DNA from: an uncultured Porphyromonadaceae bacterium
Lineage (GTDB): Bacteria; Bacteroidota; Bacteroidia; Bacteroidales; Muribaculaceae
NCBI GenBank assembly: GCA_947174735.1
Contig: CAMWKC010000152.1
Coordinates: 1 to 5,750 of the forward strand
DNA: 5,750 bases
Direction of reading: 5' to 3'
The position numbers and the translations under genes were made by a program. Shown in pieces: positions 5,469 through 5,750 of this stretch (position 1 is its first letter; the number at the start of each line of letters is the position of its first letter). Below the pieces are notes generated by a model. It worked only from the letters and a program-made list of their open reading frames with translations. It had not been told where the DNA came from and ran no database searches.

Positions 5469-5750
5469 ATGTCTGAGCTCTTCACTACACTGCTGCAGCG
5501 CGGGCGCCATCTGTTTGCCCGTATTGCCGACCTCTATATCGACGGGTTCCGCAACATGACCGTCGGTCGTACACTTTGGGCCATAATAGGTCTTAAGTTA
5601 GTGGTATTTTTCTTAATCATGAAGCTATGCTTCTTTCCTAATCTGCTCCAGCGGGATTTCGATACCGATGATCAGCGTGCTGATCACGTACGCCATGAAC
5701 TCACCTCACGCTCTGCCTCACAGCCCGGAGATTCAACTATTTATCTAAAT
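5469..5750 (+). CDS. DUF4492 small membrane protein (3' end outside window)
   Basis: At least 94 residues; the frame is open to the last base and no stop is seen. The N-terminal part carries the family signature around IADLYIDGFRNMTVGRTLW (19-37), followed by one membrane segment (about 36-56) and FFPN (55-58), then a charged, low-hydrophobicity tail from about 61 on. It would be anchored in the inner membrane by a single helix. From memory, DUF4492 genes in Bacteroidales directly precede cydA and cydB, so a role as a small accessory or assembly protein of cytochrome bd oxidase is plausible but unproven. It is the only gene on the plus strand here and is divergent from DUF4494-yggS. The ATG fits the family start; the 5' leader has no Shine-Dalgarno. 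Confidence 0.88.
   Translation, partial: MSELFTTLLQRGRHLFARIADLYIDGFRNMTVGRTLWAIIGLKLVVFFLIMKLCFFPNLLQRDFDTDDQRADHVRHELTSRSASQPGDSTIYLN

Overview
The window looks like chromosomal DNA of a gut-type Bacteroidales (Bacteroidetes), possibly Muribaculaceae or a relative. Four things suggest this: the lineage-restricted families DUF4494 and DUF4492; a transketolase whose thiamine-diphosphate motif is the form I recall from Bacteroidetes; starts without recognisable Shine-Dalgarno sequences; and promoters of the Bacteroidetes type (-33 TTG, about 20 bp, then TAnnTTTG). The family-level assignment is a guess.

Layout from left to right. Positions 1-203 hold no gene. They contain a cluster of GC-rich interspersed repeats: two direct copies 76 bp apart and an overlapping inverted copy, which together make a 75-bp imperfect palindrome ending about 30 bp beyond the transketolase stop. 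Positions 204-2228 (minus) encode transketolase. Positions 2229-2440 are non-coding and hold two inverted repeats. Positions 2441-3970 (minus) encode a 12-segment MFS transporter distantly like the FucP/GluP sugar symporters, with a large extra periplasmic loop. Positions 3971-4132 carry a good promoter for the transporter. Positions 4133-4810 (minus) encode the pyridoxal-phosphate homeostasis protein YggS, overlapping by 4 bp the upstream DUF4494 gene (4807-5259, minus). Positions 5260-5468 are a divergent promoter region with a perfect 10-bp stem-loop and an 18-bp near-palindrome. From 5469 on the plus strand runs a DUF4492 small membrane protein that is still open at the right edge. In Bacteroidales this family usually sits just before the cytochrome bd oxidase genes, which would lie outside the window.

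Functionally this is mostly housekeeping DNA: a pentose-phosphate enzyme and a probable sugar transporter in tandem, a two-gene DUF4494-yggS unit, and the start of a probable respiratory (cyd) operon facing away from it. I see no defence system, prophage, insertion sequence, CRISPR array, tRNA or rRNA. The most unusual parts are the repeat/palindrome cluster at the left edge, the paired dyads in the divergent promoter region, and the loss of the usual acidic coupling residues in the transporter.
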